Source of the DNA: an uncultured Planctomycetota bacterium
GTDB lineage: Bacteria; Planctomycetota; Phycisphaerae; UBA1845; UTPLA1
Assembly (NCBI GenBank): GCA_900696465.1
Contig: CAADGE010000040.1
Location: forward strand, 1-64,000
Direction: 5' to 3'
DNA: 64,000 bases
The position numbers and the translations under genes were made by a program. Shown here in pieces: positions 17,274 through 26,344 of this stretch. Position 1 is the stretch's first letter. Every line of letters begins with the position of its first letter. The notes under the pieces are model-generated. The model had not been told where the DNA came from. It worked only from the letters and a program-made list of their open reading frames with translations, and did no database searches.

Positions 17274-17714
17274 GTGAGTGATTTTCTGACCGAGATGACC
17301 GGCCAGGGCGCCGTGCCCATGCTGGAGAAGACGCTGGCCTTCAACGAAGCGCGGCAGAAGATGCTGGCGACCAACATCGCCAACCTCACGACGCCGGGCT
17401 ACAAGGCCCGCCAGCTAGACGTCGCAGGGTTTCAGAGGGCCCTGCGCGAGGCGTCCAACCGTCGCGCGGAGCGCGGCGAGCCGTTTCGGCTTGGCCGATC
17501 TCGGGAGTTCGAGGTCGAGGCCTCGGGTCGGCTCCGCGTGATGCCGAGCGAAGTCCCGGAGGAAAACGCCCGCTTTCACGACGGCACGAATGCCTCGATC
17601 GAGCGGCAGATGAGCCAGTTGGCCGAGACTGCCATGACGCACCAGGTAGCGACCGAGTTGTTGAAGGGATATTTCGACCGGCTCAGCCGTGCGATTCGCG
17701 GGCGCGCGATCTAG
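17274..17714 (+). CDS. flgB: Flagellar proximal rod protein FlgB
   Basis: This 146-residue rod protein forms the proximal part of the flagellar drive shaft with FlgC, FlgF and FliE. The N-terminal heptad region and ANIANLTTPGYKARQLDV (about residues 34-51) are the conserved flagellar rod/hook N-terminal motif. The C-terminus (MSQLAETAMTHQVATELLKGY) is the matching amphipathic helix. GTG 17274 is chosen because GGATGGAG lies 5 bases upstream. The longer open frame from 17208 would begin inside the sigma-54 promoter and before the transcript starts. It is the first gene of the structural block. Confidence 0.93.
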   Translation: MSDFLTEMTGQGAVPMLEKTLAFNEARQKMLATNIANLTTPGYKARQLDVAGFQRALREASNRRAERGEPFRLGRSREFEVEASGRLRVMPSEVPEENARFHDGTNASIERQMSQLAETAMTHQVATELLKGYFDRLSRAIRGRAI

Positions 17715-17742
17715 CTGTTAACAGAGTCAGGGAGCTTGAGGG

Positions 17743-18144
17743 ATGTACGGCGTTCTTGATATCAGCACTTCCGGCCTGGTGGCTCAGCGGATTCAGCTCG
17801 ACACCATCGCCGGCAACATTGCCAACGCGCGCACGACGCGCCGGGCCGACGGCGAGCCGGGGCCCTATCTGCGGCGCGTGGCGATGTTCGCACCGGGCGA
17901 CGGCAAGGGCGGACGCGGCGTGCACGTGACCGCGATCCGAGAAGACACGAATCTCGAGACGAGATGGGTGCACGATCCCAGTCATCCGGATGCCGACGCG
18001 AAAGGTTACGTGCAGTATCCGAACGTCGATCCGGGAACGGAAATGATCAACGCGATGGTGGCCGTGCGGGCCTACGAGGCCAACATCACGGCGATGGAAG
18101 CGACGAAATCCATGATGGCCGCCTCGCTGCGGCTGTTGGCATGA
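17743..18144 (+). CDS. flgC: Flagellar proximal rod protein FlgC
   Basis: This 133-residue proximal rod protein has an N-terminal LDISTSGLVAQRIQLDTIAG and NIANARTT, the family form of the rod N-terminal motif. The YVQYPNVDPGTEMINAMVAV segment is diagnostic for FlgC. The C-terminal coiled region is RAYEANITAMEATKSMMAAS. It follows flgB by 28 bases and precedes fliE by 29, the normal flgB-flgC-fliE order. The length is typical of the family. Confidence 0.95.
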   Translation: MYGVLDISTSGLVAQRIQLDTIAGNIANARTTRRADGEPGPYLRRVAMFAPGDGKGGRGVHVTAIREDTNLETRWVHDPSHPDADAKGYVQYPNVDPGTEMINAMVAVRAYEANITAMEATKSMMAASLRLLA

Positions 18145-18173
18145 TCCAATGAGCGAAAGGGAGAATAATCGCC

Positions 18174-18488
18174 ATGGCTGACCCGACGATTGGCGCCGCC
18201 GGTTTGATCCGGCCGATCCAGCCGCTGAGTCCGACGACGCCGGCCGCCCGACCGGCCGAGAGCACCGGCAAGGACTTCAAGTCCTACCTGCTGGAGAGTC
18301 TCGACAAGGTCAATCAGCTTCAGCACGAGGCCGATGCCGGCGTGCAGCGGCTCATGACCGGTGAGAGCGACAACGTAGCCGAGGTCTTCGCCGCGAGTCG
18401 CAAGGCGGGCGTGGCGTTCGATCTGCTCATGGAGATCCGCAACAAGCTGATGGATGCGTACACCGAACTCAAGCAGATGCGCGTCTGA
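18174..18488 (+). CDS. fliE: Flagellar hook-basal body protein FliE
   Basis: This 104-residue adapter joins the MS ring to the rod and is among the first proteins exported. A Pro/Ala-rich N-terminus (about 30 residues) precedes the conserved helical core, which contains VNQLQHEADAGVQRLMTGE and then NVAEVFAASRKAGVAFDLLM. The chain ends in MEIRNKLMDAYTELKQMRV, the usual FliE C-terminus. It is located between flgC and fliF. Confidence 0.93.
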   Translation: MADPTIGAAGLIRPIQPLSPTTPAARPAESTGKDFKSYLLESLDKVNQLQHEADAGVQRLMTGESDNVAEVFAASRKAGVAFDLLMEIRNKLMDAYTELKQMRV

Positions 18489-18571
18489 GTTCGATCCTGT
18501 CGTAAGCTGCACCACGCGGCATGGAGGCCGCGGTGAGGTCCGTACGTCGTTGGAGTTGACGACCCGCTGCC

Positions 18572-20245
18572 ATGGAGTTTCTCAGTTCACAACTCCGACA
18601 GATTTCCGAGCAACTGCGCGGCATGGCCGTCTCGCAGCGCATCGCCATCGGCCTGCTCGTCGTGGTGCTCGCGGCCGGCATGTGGGGCCTGATTCGCTGG
18701 GGATCGGAGCCGAATTGGACACCCCTGCTCGACCAGGCCTTCACACCGACCGAAGTTCAGCGCGTTCAGTCCGAATTGCGCGTCGCGGGCGTCTCTTCGC
18801 GCGTCCAGGGCGACCGTATCCTGATCCGCGGTGATGACGAAGAGCGTCAGCGCGTGCAGGCCATGCTTTCCGAACGCGGCGCGCTCCCCGCGGATACCAG
18901 TCTCGGTTACGCCTCTCTCGTAAATCAGAACAGCGTGTTCATCGGCGAGCAGCGCTCGCGCTGGCTCGAGTCTCGCGGGCTCGAGGCCGAGCTGTCAGCC
19001 GTCTTGCGAAAGTTTCAGGGTATCCGCGATGCCCGCGTCCTCGTTACTGTGCCACAGAAGCGTGGCTTTTCACGGCAGGAGTCGACCTCCAGTGCCAGCG
19101 TGGCCCTCACCCTTGCCGAGGGCAACGAACTCGACAAGAACCGGGTGCTGGCGATCGCCAATTTCGTCGCCGGCGCCGTGCCTGGTCTGAAGCCGGCGAA
19201 TATCAAGATCACCGACGGGAAGCGATTCTATCGCCCACCGGACGGGATGGACCACGTCTCTACGGAGCTGCTCGAACAGCAGCAGCGGATTGAAGATCAC
19301 TACATGCAGAAGATCTACGACCAGCTTCGCCACATTCCCGGCGTGGTGGTCAACGTGCATGCGAAGCTGCGCACCGCCAGCGAAAAGTCGCAGCAGGAGG
19401 TCTATGGCCCTCCCGCCGTGCAGCGCGAGACGATCACCACTGAGGAAACCGGCGGCGCATCCCGCGCGGCGGAGCCGGCCGTGCGACCGAACACACGCGT
19501 CGGCCTGACGGACACCGCTGCGGGTTCATCGAGCACGCGCGAGGAGAGCGACACGACCTTCAGCGACAAGCGCGACGTGAAGATGACGGTGATTGACGAG
19601 CTTCGCGGATCGGTCGATCGGCTCTCGGCCTCCGTGAGCATTCCGCGAAGTTTTCTCGAACGAATCGTCGAAGGCATGGAGCAATCGAAAGACCAGCCGC
19701 GCGACGCCGCGACGGAAAAAGTGGCGTCTGTCGAGCTGCCTCGTATCAAGGCCCTCGTACGGCCGCTTATCGACGCCCAGGCCGACGATCAGGTTGTGGT
19801 CGACTGGTACTACGAACTGCCGGCCACATCGGCGCCGGGGGCCGAGGCGTCCGGTGAGGAAGCGGGCTTCTTCGCGCTGGCGAAGAACTACGGTCCACGG
19901 GCGGTCTTGGGGCTGCTGGCCCTGATGGCGATTGTGTTTACGGCGAGGATCGCGCGCAAGGCGCACGCTGGATTACCGTCTCCCCGCGGCGTCGCCGCGG
20001 CCGGCGCCGGCGGCGCCATGATCGGCGGGGGCTACCTGCGTGAGGATTCGCCGTTGCAGACGCTTTCCAGCGGCACGTCACCGGTCGGCGAAGCGGAGGA
20101 AATCCCCGGTGTGCTGGTGGCCCAGGAAGTCGACGAAGCGACCGTGCGCACGCAGCAGATCATCAAGCAGATCGGCCAACTGGTGAAAGAAGATGCTTCC
20201 ACCGCGGCCAACATCGTCTCGCAGTGGATCAGCGAATCGGAGTAA
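18572..20245 (+). CDS. fliF: Flagellar MS-ring protein FliF
   Basis: This 557-residue inner-membrane ring protein, about family size, is the base on which the export gate, rod and switch assemble. It has two transmembrane helices (about residues 25-45 and 448-467). The ring-building motifs between them include LGYASLVNQNSVFIGEQ and ARVLVTVPQKRGF. The C-terminal cytoplasmic tail (IIKQIGQLVKEDASTAANIV followed by SQWISES) is the FliG-binding region. fliG begins 12 bases after its stop. Confidence 0.96.
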   Translation: MEFLSSQLRQISEQLRGMAVSQRIAIGLLVVVLAAGMWGLIRWGSEPNWTPLLDQAFTPTEVQRVQSELRVAGVSSRVQGDRILIRGDDEERQRVQAMLSERGALPADTSLGYASLVNQNSVFIGEQRSRWLESRGLEAELSAVLRKFQGIRDARVLVTVPQKRGFSRQESTSSASVALTLAEGNELDKNRVLAIANFVAGAVPGLKPANIKITDGKRFYRPPDGMDHVSTELLEQQQRIEDHYMQKIYDQLRHIPGVVVNVHAKLRTASEKSQQEVYGPPAVQRETITTEETGGASRAAEPAVRPNTRVGLTDTAAGSSSTREESDTTFSDKRDVKMTVIDELRGSVDRLSASVSIPRSFLERIVEGMEQSKDQPRDAATEKVASVELPRIKALVRPLIDAQADDQVVVDWYYELPATSAPGAEASGEEAGFFALAKNYGPRAVLGLLALMAIVFTARIARKAHAGLPSPRGVAAAGAGGAMIGGGYLREDSPLQTLSSGTSPVGEAEEIPGVLVAQEVDEATVRTQQIIKQIGQLVKEDASTAANIVSQWISESE

Positions 20246-20257
20246 GAGAGGCGTCGC

Positions 20258-21301
20258 ATGTCCAGCCGCGCGAATCGCAATGCGAACGTGATCGAGGAAG
20301 CGCCACTCACCGGTCTGCGCAAGACGGCGATCCTGATGGTGAGTCTCGACAAGGCCTCCGCTTCGGAGATTCTCAAGAATCTCGACCCGGAAGCCATCGA
20401 AACGATCACCCGGGAAATTGCTTCTCTGCGAAACGTCTCCGAGGCCCAGCGCCAGCAGGTCATTCATGAGTTTCACAACCTCGCCCTGGCCCGCAGCTAC
20501 ACCGAATCCGGCGGCCTGGCCTACGCGCGCATGCTCCTGTCGCAGTCACTCTCCAAGGAGGAATCCGACCGGATCATCCGGCAGATCGAGCACCAGTTTT
20601 ACTCCAAGCCCTTCACGTTTCTTCACAAGACGGACACCGAGAACCTGTTGACCTTCATCCAGGATGAGCATCCGCAGACCATCGCATTGATCCTCGGCCA
20701 CCTGACGGCCGCCAAGGCCAGTGAGATTCTCTCCGGACTGCCGCAGGAAAAGCAGGTCGAAGTGGTCACGCGCATCTCGCGCATGGAACAGACCAGCCCC
20801 GAGGTGATCAAGGAAGTGGAGCGCGGTCTGGAGCATCGCCTCTCCGGATTGATGACCGACCGACTGCAGCGCGTCGGCGGCGTCGAGTCCGTCGCGGAGA
20901 TTCTCAACTTTGTTGACCGCTCGACGGAGAAGGGAATCCTCGAAGTGCTCAACGAGGAAGACCCCGAACTCGTCGAACAGATTCGCCGGCTGATGTTCGT
21001 TTTCGAGGACATCCTGCTGGTCAACGACAAGGGTATCCAGTCCGTGCTCAAGGAAGTCGAAACGAGCGATCTGGTGCTGGCGCTGCGAACGGCCACCGAC
21101 GAACTCAAGGAAAAGATCTTCACCAACATGTCCGAACGCGCTGCTCAGATGATCAAGGAGGAGATGGAGTACATGGGCCCCGTGCGACTGTCGGACGTGG
21201 AAATGGCTCAGCAGCGCATCGTGGATGTCGTGCGGCGGCTTGAGGAATCCGGCGAGATCATCATCTCGGGTCGCGGCGGTGAGAAGGAACTGATCGTATG
21301 A
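20258..21301 (+). CDS. fliG: Flagellar motor switch protein FliG
   Basis: This 347-residue switch/torque protein has the N-terminal FliF-binding domain beginning LRKTAILMVSLDKASASEIL. The middle-domain signature EHPQTIALILGHL is followed by a C-terminal torque domain (MFVFEDILLVNDKGIQSVLK, then TSDLVLALRTATDELKEKIF). These include the alternating charged residues that face the stator. It overlaps fliH by four bases (ATGA). FliG normally contacts FliM, whose gene is missing from this cluster. Confidence 0.96.
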   Translation: MSSRANRNANVIEEAPLTGLRKTAILMVSLDKASASEILKNLDPEAIETITREIASLRNVSEAQRQQVIHEFHNLALARSYTESGGLAYARMLLSQSLSKEESDRIIRQIEHQFYSKPFTFLHKTDTENLLTFIQDEHPQTIALILGHLTAAKASEILSGLPQEKQVEVVTRISRMEQTSPEVIKEVERGLEHRLSGLMTDRLQRVGGVESVAEILNFVDRSTEKGILEVLNEEDPELVEQIRRLMFVFEDILLVNDKGIQSVLKEVETSDLVLALRTATDELKEKIFTNMSERAAQMIKEEMEYMGPVRLSDVEMAQQRIVDVVRRLEESGEIIISGRGGEKELIV

Positions 21302-22041
21302 GCCGCGTTCTCAAATCGCACGACCTCGCGACGATTCCGCGCGGCTCGCTCGGGCTCGATCTGCGCGACATCGCGGCACAGGCAGAAGCCCTGCGTCTCG
21401 CGGCCCGGCAGGAGGCCGAGCGCATCCTGGAGCAGGCCCGCGCCCAGGCCGAGGCGTTGCAACGCCAGGCGCATCAGGATGGTTACGCAGTTGGCCATGC
21501 CCAGGGTCTCGCCGAAGGACGATCGCAGGGACACGAAGCCGCCCTCACCGAGGAGCGCGAGCGGCTGCAAACGCAGGCCGCGCTGCTGTTGACCACGCTG
21601 AGCACGCTCGTGCAGGAGTTCGACAGCCGACGCGAGTCGCTCCATACACAGGCGAAGCGTGATGTCGTGACCCTGGCGGTCGCCATCGCGAAACGCGTAG
21701 CGAACCGGCTGGCACAGATCGAGGAACTCGCGCCGCAGATGGCCGCGGAAGCATGTGGTGAGGCCGTCGCACTCGTCGGCGAGGCCGCTCAGGTGCTCAT
21801 CCGGGTCCATCCAGCGGATGCCGCCGCCGTCGCTGAGATGACGAAGGAACTTGCCGAGACCTTTCACGCCTGCCGGCACGTGCGCCTCGCGGAGGATGAC
21901 TCCATCGAGCGCGGCGGCGTCCGGGTTGAAACGCCGGACTGCGAGGTGGATGCCACGCTCTCCGGACGCATGGATCGCATCGCCGACGAACTGGTGACCG
22001 GCTGGCGAAAGCGGCTGGAAGACTGGTCCGTGTCATCATGA
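21298..22041 (+). CDS. fliH: Flagellar assembly protein FliH
   Basis: This 247-residue export-apparatus protein holds and regulates the FliI ATPase. The N-terminal half is a long Ala/Glu/Arg-rich coiled coil (AEALRLAARQEAERILEQAR). The C-terminal half shows the FliH/YscL fold (VTLAVAIAKRVANRLAQIEE and VLIRVHPADAAAVAEM). It overlaps fliG upstream and fliI downstream, each by four bases, so the three are translationally coupled. Confidence 0.88.
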   Translation: MSRVLKSHDLATIPRGSLGLDLRDIAAQAEALRLAARQEAERILEQARAQAEALQRQAHQDGYAVGHAQGLAEGRSQGHEAALTEERERLQTQAALLLTTLSTLVQEFDSRRESLHTQAKRDVVTLAVAIAKRVANRLAQIEELAPQMAAEACGEAVALVGEAAQVLIRVHPADAAAVAEMTKELAETFHACRHVRLAEDDSIERGGVRVETPDCEVDATLSGRMDRIADELVTGWRKRLEDWSVSS

Positions 22042-23405
22042 CGGCACTCGCGGAACAGATCGAGATCGCCCGGCGGACACCGGCCCTTGGCGTGACCGGT
22101 CGGGTGACGGCGTTCGCCGGCATGTCGCTCAGCGCGGCAGGATTACCCGCGCCGATCGGCTCACTCTGCGAGGTCTTCACCGGCTCCCGGCGCAGCGTTT
22201 TTGCCGAGGTCATCGGCTTCCGGCAGGGGACCACGCTGCTCATGCCGCTCGAAGCATCGGAGGGCATCAGCAAGGGGCAGCGCGTTCGCCTCGTCACCAC
22301 GTCGCAGAAGATCGCCGTCGGTCCGGCGCTGCTCGGACAGGTCATCGACGGTCTGGGCCGCCGCCTCGACAACGGTCGTCCGATCGACACGGCGGAGGCC
22401 TATCCGCTGCATTGCGCCGCGCCCGAAGCCACGAGCCGCCCGCGCATCGATGTGCCGCTTTCCGTCGGCATTCGCTCGATCAACGCGCTCCTGAGCGTGG
22501 GCTGTGGTCAGCGACTTGGCGTCTTCGCCGGCACCGGCGTCGGAAAGAGCGTGCTTCTCGGGATGATGGCCCGTTACACGTCCGCCGATGTCACCGTGAT
22601 TGCACTGGTCGGCGAACGCGGTCGCGAAGTGGGTGACTTTCTCGCAAAGGACCTCGGTCCGCAGGGACTCAAGCGTTCCGTCGTCGTGGTCAGCACTTCC
22701 GACGAATCGCCGCCGATGCGAATGCGCGCCTGCTTCGCTGCGACGGCCGTCGCAGAATACTTCCGCGATCAGGGCGCCGGCGTATTGCTTCTGATGGACA
22801 GTGTCACCCGCATGGCCATGGCTGGGCGACAGATCGGGCTGGCTGCCGGCGAACCGCCGGCGACCAAGGGCTACCCGCCCAGTGTCTTCGCTGCCATGCC
22901 GCGCCTCATGGAACGCTGCGGTCGAACGCCGCGGGGCTCCATCACCGGGCTCTACACCGTCCTCGTCGAGGGCGACGATCTGACCGAGCCGGTCGCCGAT
23001 GCGGCGCGAGGCATTCTCGACGGTCACATCTGGCTCTCGCGCCGACTCGCTTCGCGCGGGCAGTATCCGGCGGTGAGCGTGCTCGACAGCATCAGCCGCG
23101 TAATGCCTGACCTGGCCGACTCGGCCCATCTTGCGGCTGCCGCCCGCGTGCGAAGATTGCTCGCGGTCTGGTCGGAGATCGAGGACCTGGTAAGCATCGG
23201 CGCCTATGCCGCGGGGACGAACCCGGAATACGACGTGACCATCCGCATGCGCCCGGCGGTGGAGGCGTTCCTGCGGCAATCGATCGACGAAGAAGCGGGT
23301 TTCGCAGCATCGCGCGAGGCACTGCTTGCGCTGGCGGCGCAGATTGAAGATGCGGAGAAATCAGCCGCACCGGCCGCGCGCGCCGCAACGGCGGTCAAAC
23401 GATGA
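22038..23405 (+). CDS. fliI: Flagellum-specific export ATPase FliI
   Basis: This 455-residue F1-beta-like ATPase powers loading of flagellar export substrates. Walker A is GVFAGTGVGKSVLLGMMAR at about residues 162-180; the Walker B region is VLLLMDSVTRMAMAGRQIGL. The LAAGEPPATKGYPPSVFA segment is characteristic of FliI and related type III secretion ATPases. It is coupled to fliH by a 4-base overlap. The length matches the family. Confidence 0.96.
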   Translation: MTALAEQIEIARRTPALGVTGRVTAFAGMSLSAAGLPAPIGSLCEVFTGSRRSVFAEVIGFRQGTTLLMPLEASEGISKGQRVRLVTTSQKIAVGPALLGQVIDGLGRRLDNGRPIDTAEAYPLHCAAPEATSRPRIDVPLSVGIRSINALLSVGCGQRLGVFAGTGVGKSVLLGMMARYTSADVTVIALVGERGREVGDFLAKDLGPQGLKRSVVVVSTSDESPPMRMRACFAATAVAEYFRDQGAGVLLLMDSVTRMAMAGRQIGLAAGEPPATKGYPPSVFAAMPRLMERCGRTPRGSITGLYTVLVEGDDLTEPVADAARGILDGHIWLSRRLASRGQYPAVSVLDSISRVMPDLADSAHLAAAARVRRLLAVWSEIEDLVSIGAYAAGTNPEYDVTIRMRPAVEAFLRQSIDEEAGFAASREALLALAAQIEDAEKSAAPAARAATAVKR

Positions 23406-23410
23406 TGAAC

Positions 23411-23426
23411 CGGCACGGTACTTGCA
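23411..23426 (+). promoter_or_regulatory. Sigma-54-like site before fliJ (uncertain)
   Basis: CGGCACGGTACTTGCA contains GG-N10-GC with both half-sites close to consensus. A start about 12 bases downstream would fall only some 5 bases before the fliJ ATG and would exclude its ribosome site. Either it drives later genes or it is a chance match. Confidence 0.3.
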
Positions 23427-23441
23427 GCGGATAGGAACACA

Positions 23442-23915
23442 ATGGCAGGACGATTTCATTTTCGCTTCGAGACGTTGCTCAAGCTTCGTGCTCAGAAAGA
23501 GCAAGCGGCGCGGCGTGCGGTGGCATCGCGCCTGCGGCAGATTCTCGAACTGGAGCGGCGTCACGAGCGGCTGGAGCGGCAGATTTCCGAGCAGACCTCG
23601 GCCGTGCGCGCATCACTGACCGATGAGCTTCTTGATGTCGATACGATCAAACTCGCAAGGCACTGGCTCATTCGCCTTCGACAGGGCGTGTTGCAGACCG
23701 ACGCGGAAATTGCGGGTCAGCGCGCAATTCTGGCGCAAGAGCGCGCCGCGCTGACAGAATCGCGCAAGGAAACGAAGACGCTCGAAACGCTGAAGGATCG
23801 GCAATATTCGGCGTTCGTCGCGCAAGTTCAGCGGAAAGAACAGCACGAACTGGACGAGATGAGTGTCACGCGCTTTGCACACACGGCGCTGACTGCAAAA
23901 GGTGAGAATCCGTGA
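23442..23915 (+). CDS. fliJ: Flagellar export protein FliJ
   Basis: This 157-residue, almost wholly coiled-coil protein couples FliI to the export gate. The N-terminal FHFRFETLLKLRAQKEQAAR is the common FliJ opening, followed by long charged helices (ERRHERLERQISEQTS). It starts 36 bases after fliI and overlaps the next gene by four bases. FliJ is weakly conserved in sequence, but order, size and opening motif agree. Confidence 0.85.
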   Translation: MAGRFHFRFETLLKLRAQKEQAARRAVASRLRQILELERRHERLERQISEQTSAVRASLTDELLDVDTIKLARHWLIRLRQGVLQTDAEIAGQRAILAQERAALTESRKETKTLETLKDRQYSAFVAQVQRKEQHELDEMSVTRFAHTALTAKGENP

Positions 23916-24553
23916 AACGTCTCTCAACGGTGATCGCGGTTGTGTCGATGATCAACATGGCGACGCTCGCCGGCGTCGTCACCCTTGCCTGGAGCAGGGG
24001 ATGGCTCGAGCCGGATCGGCTGCGTCGGGCATTCGCCGTTCTGCAAGGCAACGAGCCCGATCCCGAATCGCCGCCGCCGTCCGCGGATGCACGAGCACCG
24101 GGCGGTGAGTCGGAAGCAGTGGCCGCGGAGCGAAAAACCGCCGACGAAGTGGCGCGAACCGAACTTGATCGCCGCCGACGGGAGATTCAGAACGCGTGGG
24201 ACCTGCTGGAGCGTCAACAACTGGCCTTTGTGCAGGCGAAGGAGAACTTCGAAGCCCGTCAGCGACGGTATCAGGAAGAGCTGGATCGCCGGTCACGGGA
24301 GGCCGGTGACAGCGGCTTTGCCAAGGAGCTGGAGATCCTTTCCGAGCTCAAGCCGAAGGATGCCAAGGAAATCCTTCGCCTCAAGGATGAAGCCGACGTC
24401 GTCCGCATCCTGATGACCATGGAGCCACGAAAGGCCCGCAAGATCGTGGGCGAGTGCAGGAAGAATGACGAGCGTCTGTGGATCGGACGCATTCTGGAGA
24501 AAATGCATGACCGCGATGCGACGCAGGCGGAGGTCCTGGCCGCAGGCAACTAG
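23912..24553 (+). CDS. MotE-like flagellar protein (MgtE-N fold)
   Basis: This 213-residue protein has one N-terminal membrane helix (about residues 8-28, VSMINMATLAGVVTLAWSRG). A disordered charged stretch and a coiled coil (RRREIQNAWDLLERQQLAFV) follow. The C-terminal domain resembles MgtE-N/MotE: LSELKPKDAKEILRLKDEAD and ILMTMEPRKARKIVGECRK. In other bacteria MotE is a periplasmic or inner-membrane helper of MotC and the stator. Location between fliJ and fliK is common for such genes. Exact function here is inferred. Confidence 0.65.
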   Translation: MKRLSTVIAVVSMINMATLAGVVTLAWSRGWLEPDRLRRAFAVLQGNEPDPESPPPSADARAPGGESEAVAAERKTADEVARTELDRRRREIQNAWDLLERQQLAFVQAKENFEARQRRYQEELDRRSREAGDSGFAKELEILSELKPKDAKEILRLKDEADVVRILMTMEPRKARKIVGECRKNDERLWIGRILEKMHDRDATQAEVLAAGN

Positions 24554-24573
24554 CCGAGTCAGGAGTCCGTTTG

Positions 24574-26286
24574 ATGTCATCCAGGGTTCTCGCAGCGCTG
24601 CCTGCGCCGGCGCCCGCGCCGCGCGCCGCTACGCGACCGGCCGTCCCCGCGGATAGCGGCGGCGATTTCAAGGCGCTCTTACAGCCGAACCGCCTCCGTG
24701 CGAGCGATACAAAAACGCCCGCAACCGGCAACACTTCCGCGACGCCGCAGAAGGCGGGCTCCCCGCAGCCCGCGGGTAAAGGTGCTTCTACAGAATCAGA
24801 GGCGAAGCTCAAGCCCGAGATCAAGGATCCGATTGCGCCGCAGCCCGCCGCTCCGGTGGATCCGACGACACAGCAGCCGGTCACCGATGTCTCGACGAAC
24901 ATCGTCGTACCGGTCGTTCTGGAAAACATTCCGCAGGTCGATGCCGCGATCGTCGCACCGCTCGTGGATTCGTCCGCGCAACCGACTGAGAACCAGAACC
25001 CGGTGGCGTCGGATACTGTTCCTGTGCGAAGTGAATCTCCGCCGGCGACGGAGCAACACGTTGCCAGGCCTCATCCCTCCTCTGCTTCGTTTCGACCGCC
25101 AGTGCAGGAGGCGAAGGTCGATCCCGCCGGTCCGCAGCAACCGCGCACAGACACCGGTGAGCAGCGTACACCGACACCCGTACCGCGTGTCGACTCCGAA
25201 AACGTTCCGCAGCGTTCGGAATCCCCGACGCCCGTGAAACACGAGGCAGCGCCTGGCATCCTCAACCGACCCATTGCATCGACGCCCGACTCGATCCCTG
25301 CACTGCAACCGGTAACGGAGAACGTCGTCAGATCGTCGACACCCCGACTGAAGCTGTCGCGTGCAGCGGAGGGTGCAGCGGCGGAGCCACAGGAATCGCC
25401 GGCCCAGGATCCGCGATTGTCGTCGAAGACATCGGCTCGCCGCGTGCCGCAAACCGATACACCGCCACGCGCGGAGGGACGTGAATCGGCGACGACAGCC
25501 AACACGCGATCGACCCCGATCCGGATTGACATCCGCGGCGGTCAAGGCGATGCCGGAGCGGCGTCACTCGGCCGATTTCTTGTCTCCGGCGCCTCGGAAG
25601 TATCCGCGGCCACGGCCAACACCGGCACTGAATCGGTGCAGGTATCCGCGACAACCGTTCCGACCATAACAGGAATCGAGCGCGGCGTGATGTCGAATCC
25701 AACGACGCCATCCACGACCGTCGAGCGTCTGCTGACCGTCAGCGAGACGACGACCGACGTAGTCGGCGCGGCAGCGAAAGTGCTCAGCGCTTCCAGTTCG
25801 CAGGGACGACAGCAAGTGACCTTGCAGCTTGATCCGCCGGAACTTGGACATCTGCGGTTGGAGATTCGCATGCACCAGCAGGCGATGAGTCTGCGCGTCA
25901 GTGCCGAATCACACGCCGTTGCCAGATTGATTGAAAACCGCCTGCCGGAGCTTCGAGAGGCGCTCGCCCACCACGGCATTCGCGTCGATCGATCGGACGT
26001 CATCGTCCAGTCGCCTTCGACCGGTGAATCTGCCTCGCAGAACAGTCACGATGCCCACCGCGGACCGCAAGGTCAGGCGGACGGTCGATCGGGACAGACC
26101 GACAACGGAACCGGCATGACCGGGCACGATCGATCCGGCACGGCGTCGCAGGACGATGCACGCGGTCATCAAAATCTACCGAATGGCGCGGCGACCGATG
26201 TGGCGACGAGCACGGATGCATCGACCTGGCAGGAACTCGAAGAGGTCCACGATTCGCAGACGAGCTGGCTGGACCTCGTGGCCTGA
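24574..26286 (+). CDS. fliK: Flagellar hook-length control protein FliK
   Basis: This 570-residue molecular ruler sets hook length and triggers the export substrate switch. The first roughly 400 residues are low-complexity, rich in Pro, Thr, Ser and Gln, as expected for the ruler. The conserved Flg_hook domain follows: VTLQLDPPELGHLRLEIRMH (about residues 410-430), LRVSAESHAVARLIENRL, and LREALAHHGIRVDRSDVIV. A hydrophilic Gly/Gln/His tail ends the protein. ATG 24574 is chosen (AGGAG 8 bases upstream) over the adjoining TTG 24571. Order before flgD and flgE is canonical. Confidence 0.9.
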   Translation: MSSRVLAALPAPAPAPRAATRPAVPADSGGDFKALLQPNRLRASDTKTPATGNTSATPQKAGSPQPAGKGASTESEAKLKPEIKDPIAPQPAAPVDPTTQQPVTDVSTNIVVPVVLENIPQVDAAIVAPLVDSSAQPTENQNPVASDTVPVRSESPPATEQHVARPHPSSASFRPPVQEAKVDPAGPQQPRTDTGEQRTPTPVPRVDSENVPQRSESPTPVKHEAAPGILNRPIASTPDSIPALQPVTENVVRSSTPRLKLSRAAEGAAAEPQESPAQDPRLSSKTSARRVPQTDTPPRAEGRESATTANTRSTPIRIDIRGGQGDAGAASLGRFLVSGASEVSAATANTGTESVQVSATTVPTITGIERGVMSNPTTPSTTVERLLTVSETTTDVVGAAAKVLSASSSQGRQQVTLQLDPPELGHLRLEIRMHQQAMSLRVSAESHAVARLIENRLPELREALAHHGIRVDRSDVIVQSPSTGESASQNSHDAHRGPQGQADGRSGQTDNGTGMTGHDRSGTASQDDARGHQNLPNGAATDVATSTDASTWQELEEVHDSQTSWLDLVA

Positions 26287-26344
26287 GGACATCGCGGTTG
26301 CGGTCAGAGGATGGGCTGAGGAAAGATAGCAGGGAGTCAAACGG

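Noticed and set aside
23411-23426. Sigma-54-like site before fliJ as an active promoter of fliJ
   Set aside because: Start-to-ATG distance of about 5 bases would remove the fliJ ribosome site; kept only as a low-confidence feature.
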